Shown here: piece by piece, positions 34,497 through 43,113 of the stretch
Layout: each line of letters opens with the position of its first letter
Position numbering within the stretch: position 1 is the first letter of the stretch
Source: Sphingomonas brevis
GTDB lineage: Bacteria > Pseudomonadota > Alphaproteobacteria > Sphingomonadales > Sphingomonadaceae
NCBI RefSeq assembly: GCF_023516505.1
Contig: NZ_JAMGBB010000001.1
Coordinates: 1,116,001 to 1,180,000, forward strand
Length of the DNA: 64,000 bases
Direction of reading: 5' to 3'
The notes under the pieces: generated by a model
The model's database searches: none
What the model was told of the DNA's origin: nothing
What the model saw: only the letters and a program-made list of their open reading frames with translations
Position numbers and translations under genes: made by a program

Positions 34497-34521
34497 AAAA
34501 GCACGCGGGCGAGGCGCGGGG
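34497..34521 (+). repeat. 25-bp direct repeat, right copy
   Basis: Identical to 33733-33757. It follows a segment CTCCTCTCCTACGGCAGAGG that is weakly similar to the region before the left copy. It lies just beyond the end of the DUF1993 gene and before hemN. Confidence 0.7.
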
Positions 34522-34570
34522 ACCAGTGCAGCGCGCGTCAGCTATCCTGGGACGCAGTTTCCCGGCGCGG

Positions 34571-35896
34571 TCACACCGCGCTTGAAAACCGGACGCTTGA
34601 CGCTACCCGCCACGGGTCCAGCGCGGCCGCGATGCTGCGCGCATAGGGCAGTGCTTCGGGTCCAAGGCGGAGTTCCCAATGGTCCCAGCTTATCAGGCCA
34701 CGTTCTTTGAACGGCTGGAGGACCTTGCGGACTCTCATTCGGTCGGGAAGATAATGTAGGTGCGCCCGGCCGTGACAGAGCAGGTGCTCGATGAAGTGGG
34801 AGCGCATCACTTCCCTGGGAGGCGTGGCAATGCCCCTCACCCCCGCCAGCTGCGCCATTCCCACTTTCATGCCGTAACGGCCGCTGTTCCGCTCGTTCTG
34901 GACCAGGCATGCTGCAAAGCGGCTGATTGCGGATGCCCCGAGGCCGATCAGCGTATCGCATGGATCGTCGGTGAAGCCCTGGAAGTTGCGCCGTACGCGC
35001 TTTTCCCGTGCCGCCGCGGCCAGCGGATCATGTTCCCCAGCGAAATGGTCGAACCCAACCGGAATCCAGCCTTGCCCGGTGAGCCATTCATGCGCCTGGC
35101 CGGCCTGTTGAAACCGATCCGGCGCGCCGGGCAACGCCGTCGCGTCAATGCGCCGCTGACGCGGGATCAGGTGCGGCACATGCGCGTAGCCGAACACGGC
35201 AAGGCGATCGGCACCCAATTGCTGACTCAAGGCAAGGCTTCCGTGAAGCGCCGCCTCATTCTGCAGCGGCAACCCGTACATCAGGTCGAAATTGAGCGAC
35301 GTGACGCCTGAGCTGCGCAACAATCCGACTGCATGCTCGATCGTTTCGGGCGGCTGGATCCGCCCAATTGCCGCCTGGACGCGCGGGTCGAAGGTCTGAA
35401 CGCCAAGGCTGGCCCGCGACACTCCCGCCCTAGCCAGCGCGGCGGCGAAGCCGGCATCGAACCCGCGCGGGTCGATCTCGACCGACAGGATCGCGTTGGA
35501 CGTGACCGAGAAGGCGGACCGAAGCCGGCCGACGAGCTCGTCGAATTGCTCGGGCGCGATGGTGTTGGGACTGCCGCCGCCAAAGGCGATCCGGGTAACT
35601 CGACCGCGACCTTCCAACCCCTCGGCGACCAGGTCGATTTCCTGGGATAAGCGCTGGAGATAGTTGCCCAGCCGCTGGGCGCGGTTGGCCGCCCCTGTGT
35701 TGCAGCCGCAATACCAGCAGATTTCCCGGCAGTAGGGGATATGGATATAGAGGGAGAGCGGTTCCTCGGCTGTGACCTCCTGCAACCCTGCTCGCTGCTG
35801 CTCCTCGCCAACACTGTCGTGAAACTCCGCCGCTGTCGGATAGCTGGTATAGCGCGGCACGGGCGTCGTCAGCAGTTCAGGGTAATAGGGCCACAT
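34571..35896 (-). CDS. hemN: Oxygen-independent coproporphyrinogen III oxidase
   Basis: Radical-SAM enzyme that converts coproporphyrinogen III to protoporphyrinogen IX without oxygen, which is needed for heme under anaerobiosis. RYTSYPTAAEFHDSV (about 16-30) is the HemN lead-in. YIHIPYCREICWYCGC carries the radical-SAM CxxxCxxC plus the fourth cysteine. GGGSPNTI and the C-terminal HemN domain follow (441 residues). The preferred start is the ATG at 35894-35896 (MWPYYPELL). The ATG at 35932 would lie on the Fnr-type box, leaving the box about 36-49 bases before the chosen start. It diverges from moaD and fits the nitrate-respiration module. Confidence 0.92.
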   Translation of the reverse strand: MWPYYPELLTTPVPRYTSYPTAAEFHDSVGEEQQRAGLQEVTAEEPLSLYIHIPYCREICWYCGCNTGAANRAQRLGNYLQRLSQEIDLVAEGLEGRGRVTRIAFGGGSPNTIAPEQFDELVGRLRSAFSVTSNAILSVEIDPRGFDAGFAAALARAGVSRASLGVQTFDPRVQAAIGRIQPPETIEHAVGLLRSSGVTSLNFDLMYGLPLQNEAALHGSLALSQQLGADRLAVFGYAHVPHLIPRQRRIDATALPGAPDRFQQAGQAHEWLTGQGWIPVGFDHFAGEHDPLAAAAREKRVRRNFQGFTDDPCDTLIGLGASAISRFAACLVQNERNSGRYGMKVGMAQLAGVRGIATPPREVMRSHFIEHLLCHGRAHLHYLPDRMRVRKVLQPFKERGLISWDHWELRLGPEALPYARSIAAALDPWRVASSVRFSSAV

Positions 35897-35931
35897 GCCG
35901 CGAGCCTTGCGCGAGGGGCGCTGACGGCACA

Positions 35932-35945
35932 TTGATATGGATCAT
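35932..35945. promoter_or_regulatory. Fnr-type box TTGAT-ATGG-ATCAT
   Basis: Nine of ten consensus bases (TTGAT-N4-ATCAA). It lies between hemN (start 35896) and the divergent moaD gene (start 35993) and could serve both. Confidence 0.75.
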
Positions 35946-35992
35946 CGGCACCGCATTGCCGCTCGCTAGCCGTGACTGGAGGAGGACTGCTC

Positions 35993-36235
35993 TTGAAGAT
36001 CAGGTTCTACGGTCAGTTGGGCGAGAAGCTGGGCGGGGAAATCGACCTCGCCCTGCCTCCGGGAACGGCCACCGTCGCCGAGTTGCGCAACAAGCTTGCC
36101 AAAATGTTCCCCGATGCCGCCGGCGATCTTCTGGAACGATCGCGCGCCTGCATTGCCGATGCGATCGTCGGCGAAGACCGGATGCTGGCCGATGCCAAAC
36201 TGGTGGAATTTTTCCCGCCCCTGTCTGGAGGTTGA
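35993..36235 (+). CDS. moaD: Molybdopterin synthase small subunit
   Basis: 80-residue ubiquitin-like sulfur carrier that delivers sulfur to precursor Z. It starts LKIRFYGQLGEKLG, contains LPPGTATVAELRNKL, and ends in the required Gly-Gly (PPLSGG). A TTG at 35993, with GGAGGAGG seven bases before it, is preferred over the GTG at 35972. It is followed one base later by moaE with its own GGAGG, so the two subunits are produced together. First gene of the moaD-moaE-moaB-moaC-moeA operon. Confidence 0.9.
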   Translation: MKIRFYGQLGEKLGGEIDLALPPGTATVAELRNKLAKMFPDAAGDLLERSRACIADAIVGEDRMLADAKLVEFFPPLSGG

Positions 36236-36236
36236 G

Positions 36237-36698
36237 TTGCGCTGCACGACCCGACTGGCGCCCGATCGCCTCGATTCAAGCGCAGAATTCACGGCGTTCG
36301 AGTCGAGCCTTGAGGATGAGGGCGCGGTCGTCACCTTTGTCGGCGTGGCGCGGTCGAAGTCCGCCAGCGGCGGCAAGGTCTCCAACCTCTTCCTCGAACA
36401 TCATCCCCGAATGACCGAGGCATCCCTGATGGAGATCGCCGAGGACGCCGGCAGACGGTTCAATATTTCGGCGATCCGCGTCGTTCATCGCTGCGGCGAC
36501 ATCGCGCCGGGCGAGGCGATTGTACTCGTGGCTACGGCGGCGCTTCATCGGCGCGCGGCGTTCGAGGCCGCCGAATATGCGATGGACCGGTTGAAGACCG
36601 ACGCCGTCTTCTGGAAGCGCGAGGACGCGGTTGACGGCTCTCGCTGGATTGAGCCAACCAGCAGCGATCACGACGACCGGGCGCGTTGGAGCGAATGA
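36237..36698 (+). CDS. moaE: Molybdopterin synthase catalytic subunit
   Basis: 153 residues. The family segments are in order: GAVVTFVGVARSKSASGGKVSNLFLEHH, MTEASLMEIAEDAGRRF, VVHRCGDIAPGEAIVLVATAALHRRAAFEAAEYAMDRLKTDAVFWKRE, and SRWIE. HR near residue 84 and the lysines of LKTDAVFWKRE form the active site. Unlike other MoaE proteins, the start is a TTG (36237) preceded by GGAGG; no ATG lies at the right place. It joins MoaD to form the heterotetramer that makes molybdopterin. Confidence 0.92.
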   Translation: MRCTTRLAPDRLDSSAEFTAFESSLEDEGAVVTFVGVARSKSASGGKVSNLFLEHHPRMTEASLMEIAEDAGRRFNISAIRVVHRCGDIAPGEAIVLVATAALHRRAAFEAAEYAMDRLKTDAVFWKREDAVDGSRWIEPTSSDHDDRARWSE

Positions 36699-37235
36699 AT
36701 GGCGGGAATCGACGAAAATCTGTCCTTCCACCCGTTGCGGATTGCGGTGCTGACGGTTTCGGACACGCGGACCGAGGAGAGTGACACGTCGGGCGGCCTG
36801 TTGGCGAGCCGGCTGCAGGAAGCGGGCCACGAGCTTGCCGCCAAGGCCATCGTCGCCGACGACGTCGACGCGATCCGCTCGCAGGTCACGGATTGGGTCA
36901 GGAACGACGGCGTCGACCTCATCATCTCGACTGGCGGCACGGGCTTCACACCGCGGGACGTGACGCCCGAAGCGGTGAAGCCGCTGTTCCGGAGGGAGAT
37001 GGACGGATTTTCCGTTGTCTTCCACCACGCCAGCCTGGAAACCGTAGGCGTTTCCACCCTCCAGTCGCGCGCTTTTGCCGGACAGATCGAGGACACGTTC
37101 ATTTTCTGCCTGCCCGGCTCGACCGGCGCCTGCCGCGACGGCTGGGACAGGGTCCTCGCCCTCGAACTGGACAGCCGTTACCGCCCATGCTCGCTGGCAG
37201 GACAGATCCCTCGCCTTCGGAGCCTGTGCGCATGA
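36699..37235 (+). CDS. moaB: Molybdenum cofactor biosynthesis protein B
   Basis: 178 residues of the MoaB/MogA family, which adenylate molybdopterin before metal insertion. [18 protein letters not shown] (18-35), [16 protein letters not shown] and [15 protein letters not shown] are the signature segments. The gene starts directly after the moaE stop and ends in an ATGA overlap with moaC. No separate mogA is present in the window, so this protein probably supplies the adenylyltransferase step for nitrate reductase cofactor. Confidence 0.92.
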   Translation: MAGIDENLSFHPLRIAVLTVSDTRTEESDTSGGLLASRLQEAGHELAAKAIVADDVDAIRSQVTDWVRNDGVDLIISTGGTGFTPRDVTPEAVKPLFRREMDGFSVVFHHASLETVGVSTLQSRAFAGQIEDTFIFCLPGSTGACRDGWDRVLALELDSRYRPCSLAGQIPRLRSLCA

Positions 37236-37708
37236 GCCGCCTGACCCATCTCGACGATGGCGGGCGGGCGCGAATGGTCGACGTCAGCGACAAGGACACG
37301 ACCGCCCGCACAGCTCGGGCCGAGGGACAACTGCGTTGTGCGGCAGCGACGCTCGACCTAGTGCGAGCCGGGAAGACGCCCAAGGGGTCGGTGGTGCAGA
37401 CGGCCGAGTTGGCCGGCGTCATGGCCGCCAAGAAAACCGCCGAGCTGGTGCCGCTCTGTCATCCGCTGGCACTGACCAAGGTCGACGTGGCGATCGAGCT
37501 CGACGAGAGCCTCCCCGGCTTCCGGGTCAGTTCGGAGGTGCGTACGGTCGGCCAGACCGGCGTCGAGATGGAGGCGCTGACCGCGGTGTCAGTCGCCTGC
37601 CTGACCTTGTTCGACATGCTGAAGGCGGTCGATCGAACAATGGCGATTGATGGCATCCGCGTCATCGAAAAATCGGGCGGCCGATCTGGAAGCTGGACGG
37701 CGGCGTGA
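37232..37708 (+). CDS. moaC: Cyclic pyranopterin monophosphate synthase
   Basis: 158 residues. MoaC acts with MoaA to make cyclic pyranopterin monophosphate. The signature [21 protein letters not shown] opens the protein, [20 protein letters not shown] holds the conserved His-Pro, and [25 protein letters not shown] follows with the catalytic lysine. The ATG at 37232 overlaps the moaB stop, and the stop overlaps the GTG of moeA. Its partner moaA is 16 kb away on the other strand, beyond the nar operon. Confidence 0.95.
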   Translation: MSRLTHLDDGGRARMVDVSDKDTTARTARAEGQLRCAAATLDLVRAGKTPKGSVVQTAELAGVMAAKKTAELVPLCHPLALTKVDVAIELDESLPGFRVSSEVRTVGQTGVEMEALTAVSVACLTLFDMLKAVDRTMAIDGIRVIEKSGGRSGSWTAA

Positions 37709-38892
37709 TCTATTTCGACCAGGCAGCGGCCGTCGTTGGCGATATTGCAAAGCCGCTCGGCAGCGAATCTGTTCCAATCGGCGAAGCTCACCGCCGGGTG
37801 CTGGCAGAGCCGGTTGTCGCCCGCGTCGATTCACCCCCTTCCGACGTGTCCGCGATGGATGGTTATGCGGTCCGCGAGGAGGACCTCCTGCGCTTGCCCG
37901 CGCAGCTTCGCGTCATCGGCGAATCCTTTGCCGGTTCAGGCTTTACAGGCGGCGTATCGCCGGGGAGTTGCGTCCGGATATTTACCGGCGCTCCGGTTCC
38001 CCCGCACGCCGATCGGGTAGTCATCCAGGAGATCGTACGGCGCGAGGGTGATTTCGCCGTCATCGACGACAACCTGGGCACGGCGAAGCATGTGCGCGGC
38101 CTGGGGTCGGATTTTCGGAAGGGCGCTGTGCTCGTCGGGTCCGGAGCGCGCCTCGGCTATCGCCAGCTGGTTGCGGCCGCGGGCGCCGACCTGGCCGAGG
38201 TTAAAGTGTGGCGCCGTCCGAACCTACTGATCCTCGGCACCGGCGATGAATTGGCGACACCGGGAAGCGCGGCAGATACGACGGGCGCCATCCCTGAAAG
38301 CGTCTCCTTCGGCGTGGCCGCGCTTGCAGAGGTATGGGGTGCCTCGATCCGGGACCGGCTTCGCCTGCCCGACGATCTCAAGGCAATGGAGAGGGCCGCG
38401 GCCCAGGCCCTCGACAAGGCCGACCTGGTCGTGGTGACCGGCGGCGCGTCGGTCGGCGAAAAGGATTTCGCCAAAGCCATGTTCGAACGCCAGGGGCTCG
38501 AACTCCTATTTTCCAAGGTAGCGATCAAGCCCGGCAAGCCGGTCTGGCTCGGCCGGGCCAAGGGCAAGTTGGTGATGGGCCTGCCGGGCAATCCGACTTC
38601 GGCGCTGGTGACAGCCAGGCTGCTGCTGGCGCCGTTGGTTGCCGGCCTGTCCGGCCTCGACCCGCAGTCGGCGCTCCGCTGGCGGAAGGCCACCCTGCTC
38701 GCACCGCTGCCCGCGTGCGGCGACCGTGAGACGTTTGTGCGGGCGCGGGAGTTCCCGGACGGGGTCGAGCCGGTGTCGAGCCAGGATTCAAGCGCCCAGA
38801 AAATGCTGGTCGATGCCGACCTGCTGCTGCGCCGCCGCGCTGGCGCAATTGCGGCGGTAGACGGCGATATCGTCGCCGCGCTCGACTTCTAG
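37705..38892 (+). CDS. moeA: Molybdopterin molybdenumtransferase
   Basis: Inserts molybdate into adenylated molybdopterin. The 395-residue protein begins [26 protein letters not shown] (about 43-57) contains the active-site aspartate region. [11 protein letters not shown] and [13 protein letters not shown] are the MoCF-domain motifs, and [11 protein letters not shown] lies near residue 293. The start is a GTG overlapping the moaC stop. The stop shares the bases CTAG with the convergent mobA gene. This completes a five-gene Moco operon. Confidence 0.95.
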   Translation: MIYFDQAAAVVGDIAKPLGSESVPIGEAHRRVLAEPVVARVDSPPSDVSAMDGYAVREEDLLRLPAQLRVIGESFAGSGFTGGVSPGSCVRIFTGAPVPPHADRVVIQEIVRREGDFAVIDDNLGTAKHVRGLGSDFRKGAVLVGSGARLGYRQLVAAAGADLAEVKVWRRPNLLILGTGDELATPGSAADTTGAIPESVSFGVAALAEVWGASIRDRLRLPDDLKAMERAAAQALDKADLVVVTGGASVGEKDFAKAMFERQGLELLFSKVAIKPGKPVWLGRAKGKLVMGLPGNPTSALVTARLLLAPLVAGLSGLDPQSALRWRKATLLAPLPACGDRETFVRAREFPDGVEPVSSQDSSAQKMLVDADLLLRRRAGAIAAVDGDIVAALDF

Positions 38893-39482
38893 GCGCCGAG
38901 CAGTGCTTCGGCGGCGGCCAGGTCGGCCGGGCTGTTGATATTGAAGAAGGGATCGCGAGGGGTCACGGGCCATTCGACCTCGGCAAAGCCAATGTGCCGG
39001 GCAAACCCCTGGAGCGAACGTTTTCCCAACGCGCAGTAGTCCGGAATCTCGGCCAGTGCGGCGGTCCGCCAGAGCCCGCACACCGGGTGCAGACTGCCGC
39101 CGCTAGCAGCGATCGCGGCGCCCAGCTCGCCGATGCCGGACCGGAGACGCTGGGGCAGGTCCTCGGGCAGGAACGGCATGTCGCAGGGAATGGTCAACAC
39201 GTCATTCGCACCCTGCTGGCTCGCCCATTCGAGCGCCGATGCCAGGCCGGCGAGCGGCCCCTCGATGCCGGGCGCATCGGCGATCCATGGCAGCGCAATC
39301 GGTCCGGCCTGATCGGCGGATCGAAGCGAGACGACCATGCAATTCGACCAGCTCCGCCCGCGTTCGAACGCCCGCTCGACGAGTGGCTTGCCGCCGAGCA
39401 CGATTAGCGGCTTGCCGCCGCCGAGCCGGCTTCCCATGCCGCCAGCGAGCACCGCGACCGCCAGATCGCAGCCCGTCGTCAT
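38889..39482 (-). CDS. mobA: Molybdenum cofactor guanylyltransferase
   Basis: Adds GMP to molybdopterin, giving the bis-MGD form needed by NarG. 197 residues: LAVAVLAGGMGSRLGGGKPLI is the nucleotide-binding signature, TIPCDMPFLPEDL holds the metal-binding aspartate, and FNINSPADLA is near the C-terminus. The ATG at 39480-39482 overlaps the stop of the TauE-like exporter gene. A very long open frame on this strand (38889 to 41420) is only the chance extension of mobA into other genes and is not used. Confidence 0.93.
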   Translation of the reverse strand: MTTGCDLAVAVLAGGMGSRLGGGKPLIVLGGKPLVERAFERGRSWSNCMVVSLRSADQAGPIALPWIADAPGIEGPLAGLASALEWASQQGANDVLTIPCDMPFLPEDLPQRLRSGIGELGAAIAASGGSLHPVCGLWRTAALAEIPDYCALGKRSLQGFARHIGFAEVEWPVTPRDPFFNINSPADLAAAEALLGA

Positions 39483-40219
39483 GCAAAGATCAGCTTGGCG
39501 CCGGCGATGACCAGCACCAGCCCCAACCCTTGGAGCAGCCTCGGCTTCGGCAGCCGCCCCGCCCCCAGCCAGGTGCCGACAATCCCGCCCACCGCCACTG
39601 CGGCGACCAGGATTGGCAATTCCGCTGGCAGGGCCTGCATCGAGGTGACATTGCCTGCGAGCCCGGCAATGGAGTTCAGCAGGATGAAGCCCGCGACTAC
39701 CCCGGAAGTCTTCCGCGCATCCTCCCAGCCGAACAGGATGATCAGCGGGCTGAGGAAAATGCCGCCGCCGGTTCCAGTCAGCCCGGCCAGCAAGCCGATC
39801 AGGGCCCCGACCGGCAACGCGACCGCCGCGGAAACCGGTCGCGGCTCGCGCCCGGCCAGCAACGACGGGTGCCAGAACAGGCGCAGTGCCGCCGCCCACA
39901 ACAGCGCGCCGACCAGCGGCCGGTAGATATCCGGCGGCACCTTGATGCCGCCCCCGATGAAGGCCGCCGGGACCGCGGTCGCCGCGAACATCAACAGCAG
40001 TTTCAGGTTGGTTTGTCCCGCGCGCCAGTAGCGCCAGCTGCCAAGGCCCGCGACGACCAGGTTCAGAGCCAATGCCGTCGGCCGCATCGTGTCCGGCGCA
40101 ACCGAGAAAAGCGCCATAATCGCCAGATAGGCCGATGCGCCGCCATGGCCGACGGTCGAGTACAACGCCGCCGCCAGGGCCATCAACAAGGCAATCATCA
40201 CGATGGTCGAATGGTCCAT
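39479..40219 (-). CDS. TauE/SafE-family permease
   Basis: 246 residues with about seven to eight hydrophobic segments. The first has TVGHGGASAYLAIMALF, and AGLTGTGGGIFLSPLIIL near residue 147 is the repeated family motif (G-x-G-G-G-x-x-x-x-P). TauE/SafE proteins export sulfite or sulfoacetate-type anions or import similar ones; members also move other small organic anions. The exact substrate is unknown. Sitting between mobA and the Fnr-controlled porin, it may be cotranscribed with mobA. Confidence 0.85.
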   Translation of the reverse strand: MDHSTIVMIALLMALAAALYSTVGHGGASAYLAIMALFSVAPDTMRPTALALNLVVAGLGSWRYWRAGQTNLKLLLMFAATAVPAAFIGGGIKVPPDIYRPLVGALLWAAALRLFWHPSLLAGREPRPVSAAVALPVGALIGLLAGLTGTGGGIFLSPLIILFGWEDARKTSGVVAGFILLNSIAGLAGNVTSMQALPAELPILVAAVAVGGIVGTWLGAGRLPKPRLLQGLGLVLVIAGAKLIFA

Positions 40220-40271
40220 ATCGCCGGGCTCCCCCTTGTGGCGGCTTTGGACTTAGTAGCGGCGAGCAGAT

Positions 40272-40285
40272 TTGACGCAAATCAT
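40272..40285. promoter_or_regulatory. Fnr-type box TTGAC-GCAA-ATCAT
   Basis: Eight of ten consensus bases in the gap between the leftward TauE-like gene and the rightward porin gene, 46 bases before the chosen porin start. Confidence 0.55.
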
Positions 40286-40331
40286 CCGCGCCACGGATTC
40301 GCGGGCTAAACGGGAGCGGCGCCAAGCGGCA

Positions 40332-41588
40332 ATGTCGATACAACGAAAGACAAATATCGTGGCTCTCGATCTGACAAAAGCTGTGCTTGGCGCTTTCCTT
40401 TTCACGGTCTGCGGGGGAACCGCGCTGGCCGCCGACACGGGAAACGACGACGGGCTGCAGGTCAAGCCGCTGCTCGACGCGCGCATCCGCTTTGAAAATG
40501 TCGATCAGCCCAATCTGGACGCCGACGCGCTGACCTTTCGACTGAGGGCCGGCGCGGAGGCTGCCTATGGCCATTTCTCGCTGCTGGCCGAAGCGGAAGG
40601 CACCGCCGCCCTCGTCGACAACTATAACGCCTTTCCCTTCGCGCTCCCGGGCGAGGAGCAGTGGCGTCCCGATCATTCGGTGATTGCCGACCCGATGAAC
40701 ATCGAGCTCAACCGGCTCCAGCTCCAGTACAAGGCCGACAAGACCATAGCTACCCTTGGCCGGCAGCGGATCAACCTCGACGACCAGCGCTGGGTCGGCT
40801 CGGTCGGCTGGCGCCAGAATGAACAGACGTTCGACGCGATCCGGGGCGAGGCCAGCGTCGGCCCGGTCGCAGCCGACCTGACTTATGCCATCAAGCAGCG
40901 GACGATTTTCGGCACCGATGGCGGGCCGCGCACTGCCCTCGACGGCCATTTCATCTTCGCCGGCCTGTCGTCCAAGCTCGGACCGGTTCAGGGCAAGCTG
41001 TTCGCCTACCTGCTCGACTATGACGAGGACTTCTTCCTCGCCAATAGCAGCCAGACCTACGGCCTTACGCTGAGCACGATCGTCCCGATCGCCGCCAAGA
41101 CGAAAGTCTCGCTCCGGGCAAGCTATGCGCGCCAGTCCGACTATGCCGAAAATCCGTTCGACTACGCCGCCGATTATTGGTCGTTTGATGCGGGCACGAC
41201 CCTGGCCGGTTTCGGGCTCGCTGGCGGATGGGAAAAGCTCGGCAGCGATCAGGGGCGCGGCCTGCAGACGCCGATGGCCACCCTGCACAAGTTCAACGGC
41301 TGGGCCGACCTGTTCCTGACCACGCCCCCCACCGGGCTGGAGGACGCCTATGTCTCGCTCAGCCGCAAGTTCGAGAAGGTGAAGGCGCTGCCCGGCCTCA
41401 ATGCGACCGTCGCCTTCCATCAGTTCGACAGCGATGTCGGCAATATCGAATATGGCAGCGAATGGGACGCGTCGCTGGGGTTCAAGCTGGGCCGCGTCGG
41501 CGTCCTCGCCAAATTTGCCGATTATGGTGCGAAAGACTTCGGCATCGACACCCGCAAAATCTGGCTGCAGGCGGAGTGGGTCTTCTAA
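40332..41588 (+). CDS. Alginate-export-like outer-membrane beta-barrel porin
   Basis: 418 residues with a signal peptide ending near GTALAADTG. The mature protein is a beta-barrel of alternating strands: FRLRAGAEAAYGHFSLLAEAEG, LNRLQLQYKADKTIATLGRQRINLDDQRWVG, and a final strand ending in WLQAEWVF, with the terminal Phe recognised by the BAM complex. GRQRINLDDQR and the PF13372-like pattern match the alginate-export family, many of whose members are general or anion-linked porins and not alginate exporters. The Fnr-type box upstream suggests use under anaerobic conditions, perhaps for nitrate or nitrite passage; that is inference. Confidence 0.75.
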   Translation: MSIQRKTNIVALDLTKAVLGAFLFTVCGGTALAADTGNDDGLQVKPLLDARIRFENVDQPNLDADALTFRLRAGAEAAYGHFSLLAEAEGTAALVDNYNAFPFALPGEEQWRPDHSVIADPMNIELNRLQLQYKADKTIATLGRQRINLDDQRWVGSVGWRQNEQTFDAIRGEASVGPVAADLTYAIKQRTIFGTDGGPRTALDGHFIFAGLSSKLGPVQGKLFAYLLDYDEDFFLANSSQTYGLTLSTIVPIAAKTKVSLRASYARQSDYAENPFDYAADYWSFDAGTTLAGFGLAGGWEKLGSDQGRGLQTPMATLHKFNGWADLFLTTPPTGLEDAYVSLSRKFEKVKALPGLNATVAFHQFDSDVGNIEYGSEWDASLGFKLGRVGVLAKFADYGAKDFGIDTRKIWLQAEWVF

Positions 41589-41602
41589 CCCCGTCCCAAC
41601 CC

Positions 41603-42340
41603 CTACTCGCCGAAACCTGCCGCCATCTCCTGGAGACCGGCCCGGTCGATGATTTGGACCCGGTCCTGGCTCATCAACCGGATAAACTTGCGGTTGCGCA
41701 ATTCGGCCAGCATCCGGCTAACCGTCTCCTTGGTCAAACCAAGATAATCGGCGATATCGAGCCGGCTCATCGGCAGGTCGAACTCGGCCTGCTTCTCGCC
41801 GACGACAAGTTCTTGCCTGGCAATTAGCGACAGGAAGAAGCTGGCGAGCCGCTCAGCGGCGGTCTTCCGCCCCAGCAGCACCATCTGCGACTGGGCTGCC
41901 GCCAGTTCATGCGCAGCGAGCCGATACAGTTCTCGCTCGACCTTGGGATTGTCTTCCACAAACCGGTCGAACGCGTCCCGCGTGAACCACCACAGTTCGC
42001 TCCGCACCAGCGCCTCGGCAGTGAAGGCATATTCGTCGTCGATCGAGATCCCCAGGAAGTCGCCGGGGAACATGAAGCCGGTGATCTGGCGTCGGCCGTC
42101 GGCCAGCAATGTGTAGATTTTCAGCGAACCGCTGGCGAGCATGAAGACCCGGCGGACCGGGTCCCCCTCATGGAAGATCGGCTGCCCCGGTTCCAGCCGC
42201 TGCATGGTTCCCAGGGCCCGCAAATTGGCGAGAGTCACTGCATCCAGCCGGCGGCAAATGGTGATGGGCCGAACGGGGCAATCCTCGCACGGATGACCCT
42301 TTGGCAATTCGGTCAATGGCCCCTTGGCTTGGTACGGCAA
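41603..42340 (-). CDS. Crp/Fnr-family transcriptional regulator
   Basis: 245 residues. An N-terminal cysteine cluster C18-x2-C21-x7-C29 precedes a cyclic-nucleotide-like fold. The C-terminal helix-turn-helix has LTKETVSRMLAEL, with the E--SR residues that read TTGAT half-sites in Fnr. The fourth cluster cysteine of enteric Fnr (Cys122) falls at the ELWWF segment, where a tryptophan replaces it; only three cysteines are present in the whole protein. The start is TTG at 42338-42340. An Fnr-type box lies 36 bases upstream, so it probably controls itself as well as the nitrate module. Confidence 0.88.
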   Translation of the reverse strand: MPYQAKGPLTELPKGHPCEDCPVRPITICRRLDAVTLANLRALGTMQRLEPGQPIFHEGDPVRRVFMLASGSLKIYTLLADGRRQITGFMFPGDFLGISIDDEYAFTAEALVRSELWWFTRDAFDRFVEDNPKVERELYRLAAHELAAAQSQMVLLGRKTAAERLASFFLSLIARQELVVGEKQAEFDLPMSRLDIADYLGLTKETVSRMLAELRNRKFIRLMSQDRVQIIDRAGLQEMAAGFGE

Positions 42341-42375
42341 TCAACGTTCCCCGGTCGCGAATCCACGCGGCAAGA

Positions 42376-42389
42376 ATGATCTGGCTCAA
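42376..42389. promoter_or_regulatory. Fnr-type box upstream of the regulator gene
   Basis: ATGAT-CTGG-CTCAA on the plus strand, TTGAG-CCAG-ATCAT on the minus strand: eight of ten consensus bases. It lies between the regulator and the divergent small acetyltransferase-like gene. Confidence 0.55.
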
Positions 42390-42448
42390 CGCGCCATAGC
42401 CGCTTGGAAATAGGCTTCAAACTCCTGCTATCCGACAAACGGCGGCTC

Positions 42449-42919
42449 ATGCCCAGACTTTTGGTCAGTAACCTGGAACTTGAGCGCGTGTCGGAAGCCT
42501 ATCCGCTCATCCGCCGCACGGCACGGGTCGGGCCCGAGCGGTGGGAGGCCTTCTGCCGCCAACTGGCGAAGCAAGGGGGCGGCGTGCTGGCGGTGCTGGC
42601 GGAGGACCGGCGCGTGCATGGCGTCGCCGCCTATCTGCCGGTCGCCAGCCTGCGCCACGGCAGCGCGCTTCGCGTCGAGGCGATCGCTGCATTCGAACTG
42701 AGCCATGTTTCGCTGGTCCGTAACGTCCTGTCGGGGGCGCTCAACGAGCTGGCGCGGGAAAAGGGATGCGAGGTGCTGATGGTCAGCCTCGATGCCAAGG
42801 GCATGTCCAGCCCGCGCTCACGCCGCCGGCTTGGCTGGGAATCGCTCGGGCTGACCGCGGAAACGATCGAATTTGTCCGCCACCTCGACGGCGAAGTCGA
42901 GGATCAGGACATCAGGTAG
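42449..42919 (+). CDS. Possible GNAT-like protein
   Basis: 156 residues from the ATG at 42449; an in-frame TTG at 42404 is an alternative. The order of a mixed alpha/beta fold is visible: helix LIRRTARVGPERWEAFCRQLA, strands GVLAVLAEDRRVHGVAAYLPV and RVEAIAAFELSHV, helix LVRNVLSGALNELAREKG, then strand CEVLMVSLDAKG. This resembles the acetyltransferase fold but lacks a clear Q/R-x-x-G-x-G/A acetyl-CoA loop. The function is unknown; its place between fnr and the nar operon suggests a link to nitrate respiration. Confidence 0.45.
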   Translation: MPRLLVSNLELERVSEAYPLIRRTARVGPERWEAFCRQLAKQGGGVLAVLAEDRRVHGVAAYLPVASLRHGSALRVEAIAAFELSHVSLVRNVLSGALNELAREKGCEVLMVSLDAKGMSSPRSRRRLGWESLGLTAETIEFVRHLDGEVEDQDIR

Positions 42920-43113
42920 AGCGCAAAGGCGACTCCGAGCACCGTCACGATCAGCCAGACGATCGGCCAACCCTCTCCTTCGCCTTCATGGGCCGATGCC
43001 GTGTCGATCGGCGGCGGCGAAGGATGGCTGGTGTCGTACACCTTCTCGGTGGTGCTCTTCAGTGCAGGGTTGAGCGGGGCCTCTTCAGGCCGATCACGCG
43101 TCGGATCGTTCAT
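42904..43113 (-). CDS. Small single-span protein at the end of the nar operon
   Basis: 69 residues. A polar, proline-rich N-terminal 48 residues (PEEAPLNPALKSTTEKVYD) is followed by one transmembrane helix (PIVWLIVTVLGVAFALYLM) at the very end, so it is a tail-anchored type. AAGGAGGAG lies six bases before the ATG. The start overlaps the end of the 115-residue gene upstream, and the 3' end overlaps the convergent gene by 16 bases. No family is recognised. Confidence 0.6.
   Translation of the reverse strand: MNDPTRDRPEEAPLNPALKSTTEKVYDTSHPSPPPIDTASAHEGEGEGWPIVWLIVTVLGVAFALYLMS

Noticed and set aside
38889-41420. 843-codon minus-strand open frame
   Set aside because: It covers mobA and then runs antisense or out of frame through TauE-like and porin genes. 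Only the mobA part (to 39482) has protein character.
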